NCBI GenBank assembly: GCA_949316235.1
Contig: OX438743.1
Coordinates: 19,651,771-19,715,770, forward strand
Length of the DNA: 64,000 nt
Direction of reading: 5' to 3'
Source: Oegoconia quadripuncta
Taxonomy: Eukaryota > Arthropoda > Insecta > Lepidoptera > Autostichidae
Shown here: positions 62,765 to 64,000 of the stretch, one piece after another
How positions within the stretch are numbered: the first letter of the stretch is position 1
Layout: every line of letters starts with the position of its first letter
The notes under the pieces: generated by a model
The model's input: only the letters and a program-made list of their open reading frames with translations
Database searches by the model: none
What the model was told of the DNA's origin: nothing
Translations under genes and position numbers: made by a program

Positions 62765-64000
62765 ACCATAATACATAGATATTTAAATGAAATTGCCGTT
62801 TTGTATGAAAAAATTTAAACGAATTTTTTTCATGTATTTTTTATTTGTATTCATCGAAGTAATCACCCATGCAATCAATGCATCTTTGCCAACGCAGTGG
62901 CAGTTTATTGATGCCCTTCTTAAAGAAATCAGCTGGACGGGAGGCAACAAATTCTTCAAAGGCATTTTGTATTGCCTTTCGGGTATTGATTTTTTTTCCA
63001 GCCAAGAAGTTATCCAAATTCTGGAAAAAGTAGTAGTCTGTAGGCGCAAGGTCTGGTGAGTAGGGCGGATGACGGAGAGCTTCCAACTCCAGTTCTTGCA
63101 ACTTGGAGACCGTCTGCTGTGCAGTATGAGGTCGCGCGTTGTCGTGCAGGAGCAACGGAGAGGAGCGATTGACCAATGCTGGTTGGAGATGTGCCAGCTT
63201 CTCCATCATTGTGTTCAGTTTTTCACAGTACACATCTGCAGTAATGCTCGTCCCGTTTGGTAAGAAGCTGTGATGAATCACACCGGCGCTAGACCACCGA
63301 ACAGTGACCATCACTTTTCTAGGGGTAAGTTTTCGTTTAGGGCATTGTGTAGGTGCTGAACCAGGATCCAACCAACTTGCTGAGCGCTTGCGGTTATCAA
63401 ACAGAATCCATTTTTCATCGCAGGTAACAATGCGGTTCAAAAATTCCTTAATTTGTGTGTCTGTTGAGCAGTGCAAGGCACGTCTCGACGCGTACTTCGC
63501 GCTCACCTTGCAAATTTGACGCAAATGGACCAATATTGTTTTGACGCTAACATCGAAAGCTGCTGCTAATTCAGCCGTATGTATCATGTATCATCAGCTT
63601 CCACAATCGCCTTTAATTCGTCATTATCGACCAAAGTCTTCGGACGACCGCGAGGTTCATTTTTCAGTTCGAAATTCCCAGAACGGAAGCGAGCAAACCA
63701 ATAACAGGTGGTGCGTTGGTTTGTAGTGTTAGCTCCGTAAACATCGTTGATGTTGCGTTGCCGCTTGTGCCGCGTTGCTGCCACGACGGTACTCATATTC
63801 CATAATTACTCGAATTTTTAACGTATCCGTGATGACGAAAAAGATTGAAATGCGATGAAAATGTAACACTAATCAATAAACAAATGACTACTTTTGGAAA
63901 AAGAATTCCATGTTTTTAAAATAAAATTAATTTGAAATTAGAATTCTTAGCCAAACAAAAATTATTTTGATTTGAAATGGCCAGTACTGCAGAACGGCAA
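62765..64000 (-). mobile_element. Mariner transposon, runs to the window edge
   Basis: The left terminal repeat includes AAATGAAATTGCCGTTTTGT near 62784-62803. The window ends in GAACGGCAA, the complement of the same TTGCCGTT, so the right terminal repeat starts at the edge. The implied length of ~1.25-1.3 kb is normal for mariner. The transposase lies on the minus strand. Confidence 0.85.
62841..63796 (-). pseudogene. Mariner transposase, frameshifted
   Basis: Two frames, 63796-63584 (70 codons) and 63587-62841 (248 codons). The first has INDVYGANTTNQRTTCYWFA, FRSGNFELKNEPRGRP and DNDELKAIVEAD, the helix-turn-helix region with the GRP motif. The second has LAAAFDVS, then the DDE domain: VTCDEKWILFDNRKRSASWL (first Asp), LLLHDNARPHTA (second Asp) and YSPDLAPTDYYFF (third Asp). 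Exactly 34 residues separate the last two, the D,D34D signature of mariner. The break coincides with a 7-bp tandem repeat GTATCAT at 63581-63594. The N-terminus also looks shortened. Catalytic residues are intact, but the gene cannot give one protein as read. Confidence 0.9.

Overview
This is animal nuclear DNA, almost certainly from a moth or butterfly. The window is AT-rich, has spliced genes with long introns, and is packed with transposable elements typical of Lepidoptera: three tRNA-derived SINE families, LEP1-type Helitron ends, RTE/CR1/I-type LINE pieces, mariner and PIF/Harbinger elements. The lepidopteran assignment is inferred from repeat types, not from a marker gene. No bacterial operons, CRISPR arrays or rRNA operons are present.

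Two host genes can be reconstructed, both on the plus strand. (1) A gene at 9278-18953 has five phase-compatible exons. It starts with Met-Gly-Cys-Gly (a myristoylation/palmitoylation signature), carries a stathmin-like helix motif (IEEKLAEAEQRRQS) and ends in a Met/Glu/Lys-rich tail of ten-residue repeats. It is best described as stathmin-domain-containing protein 1-like. Its 75-nt second exon is phase-symmetric and could be skipped. (2) A small secreted Gly/Tyr/Ala-rich cuticle-type protein at 37296-41419 has three exons, with its signal peptide split by intron 1, a TATA box just upstream and an ATTAAA signal downstream.

The rest is mostly mobile DNA. From 24173 to 30980 a 2486-bp unit is tandemly duplicated almost without change, and only the first copy carries a 1836-bp CR1-like LINE insertion. 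From 50587 to 57851 there is a nested transposon: a PIF/Harbinger element, still holding the first exons of a HARBI1-type transposase, was hit by a full-length I-like LINE (50729-55981, 12-bp target duplication, ORF1 plus endonuclease/RT/RNase H ORF2 with one frameshift). It was also hit by a 333-bp element (57177-57509) with perfect 44-bp terminal inverted repeats, an 8-bp target duplication and a THAP-domain first exon, apparently a deleted P-superfamily transposon. A frameshifted mariner with an intact D,D34D triad occupies the right edge, and its ends resemble those of a ~420-bp MITE family present four times in the window.

Other structure includes two unrelated minisatellites that both have a 54-bp period (one made of palindromic units), a 485-bp (ACAAT/GCAAT) array in homogenised blocks, a ~590-bp long inverted repeat, a 5S-rRNA-derived SINE, and several SINEs split by later LINE insertions. 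Stretches where nothing was recognised are listed as such.
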